From NCBI RefSeq assembly GCF_900005765.1, contig NC_041688.1:62001-126000 (forward strand): a stretch of 64,000 nt of DNA. Reading direction: 5' to 3'. Numbering within the stretch: the stretch's first letter is position 1; each line of letters begins with the position of its first letter. Under the pieces are notes generated by a model, which had not been told where the DNA came from, made no database searches, and saw only the letters and a list, made by a program, of their open reading frames with translations. This DNA is from Plasmodium relictum. Taxonomy: Eukaryota; Apicomplexa; Aconoidasida; Haemosporida; Plasmodiidae. The position numbers were made by a program, and so were the translations under genes. Of the stretch, positions 63,627 to 64,000 are shown piece by piece.

Positions 63627-64000
63627 ATGGAAAATTTTGATAAAAGCCAATTTGATTTAACAAGTAAGTTATGTTCTTACTTAGATCCTCATATGATTCA
63701 GATTATATTATTGTGGTTAAAGGAAAATAAAGTATTCAAAAAAAAAAAAAAAAAAAAAAAAGTGTGAAATGTTTTTATAATAAGAAAAAGAAAGTTTTTT
63801 ACATAATATTTTAATATATTTTGTATCATTTTAAAGTTATATTTTATATATTTCATTTTTTAATCTCTTTATATATATAAGTTTGTATATGTTTTTTAGT
63901 ATATATTTTCTTAGATTTATGTTTATGTTTTTTTTATATATTTTCTATATCATTTATATTTATTTTTAATATTTCTATCTTTTTTTTTTTAGATACATGA
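63627..64000 (+). CDS. EIF3E: eukaryotic translation initiation factor 3 subunit E, 5' end (partial)
   Basis: Exon 1 is 63627-63731 (35 codons, donor GTATTC, phase 0); exon 2 begins at 63993 after a T-rich acceptor and runs off the window. The visible start 'FDLTSKLCSYLDPHMIQIIL' followed by 'LKENK' and 'IHE' matches the eIF3e/INT6 N-terminus (YDLTxRIAxFLDRHLxFPLL...IYxE). eIF3e is a PCI-domain subunit of the 40S-binding eIF3 complex. The first 261-base intron holds long A and T tracts. Position next to the other genes fits the remembered P. falciparum order. Confidence 0.85.

Noticed and set aside
1-64000. Mobile elements or horizontally acquired islands
   Set aside because: No transposase, integrase, reverse transcriptase, long terminal repeat or composition break was seen; the only GC-rich stretch of note is the tRNA gene.

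Overview
The window is nuclear DNA from a malaria parasite (genus Plasmodium). It is extremely AT-rich, with long poly-A, poly-T and (AT)n tracts. Introns are short with GT...AG ends (typically GTAAGT, GTATAT or GTAATA, then T-rich...TAG). Proteins carry Lys/Asn-rich low-complexity inserts, and several genes look apicoplast-related. The gene order (triose-phosphate transporter, SNARE ... TIC22, sugar transporter, thioredoxin, ITFG1-like ... cyclophilin, capping protein alpha, DHHC, eIF3e) matches, from memory and not from a search, one end of P. falciparum chromosome 5 read backwards. The base composition would suit an avian or Laverania-type species; I cannot name the species.

Layout, left to right. 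1-438 (+) 3' end of an apicoplast triose-phosphate transporter; 1510-2273 (-) Qc-SNARE; 3822-4067 (+) small acidic/basic protein; 5440-7706 (-) PGM1/parafusin-family protein; 9883-11492 (+) membrane RING-H2 protein; 12868-17913 (-) 1681-aa coiled-coil protein; 19953-22695 (+) organellar helical-repeat protein; 23797-23869 (-) tRNA-Arg(UCG); 24357-25406 (-) MCTS1/Tma20, six exons; 26600-31897 (-) large Asn-rich gene of about ten exons; 33435-34671 (-) TIC22; 35684-38090 (-) MFS sugar transporter, six exons; 40072-40714 (+) secreted thioredoxin-like protein; 41806-43929 (+) ITFG1/LINKIN-like FG-GAP protein; 45500-46514 (+) Cys-containing unknown; 47853-49301 (+) degenerate nucleostemin-like GTPase; 50570-51178 (+) cyclophilin; 51876-52178 (+) basic protein; about 52306-54570 (-) F-actin capping protein alpha; 55746-58189 (-) DHHC palmitoyltransferase, eight exons; 60885-62459 (+) conserved unknown; 63627-64000 (+) start of eIF3e.

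The genes are mostly housekeeping and do not form one pathway. Three of them (triose-phosphate transporter, TIC22, thioredoxin-like) belong to apicoplast carbon supply, protein import or redox. Most exon joins were found by hand from splice signals, reading phase and family similarity; intron phases agree throughout the models marked high-confidence.

The most interesting locus is the PGM1-like gene. A four-base first exon (ATGG) creates an N-terminal Met-Gly...Cys-Cys dual-acylation motif. The body keeps the catalytic serine and sugar loop but has lost two of the three magnesium-binding aspartates and the phosphate-binding loop. It reads as a membrane-anchored, probably non-catalytic parafusin-like protein. 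A nucleostemin-like protein with a broken P-loop and a Qc-SNARE with His at the ionic zero layer are further departures from their families.
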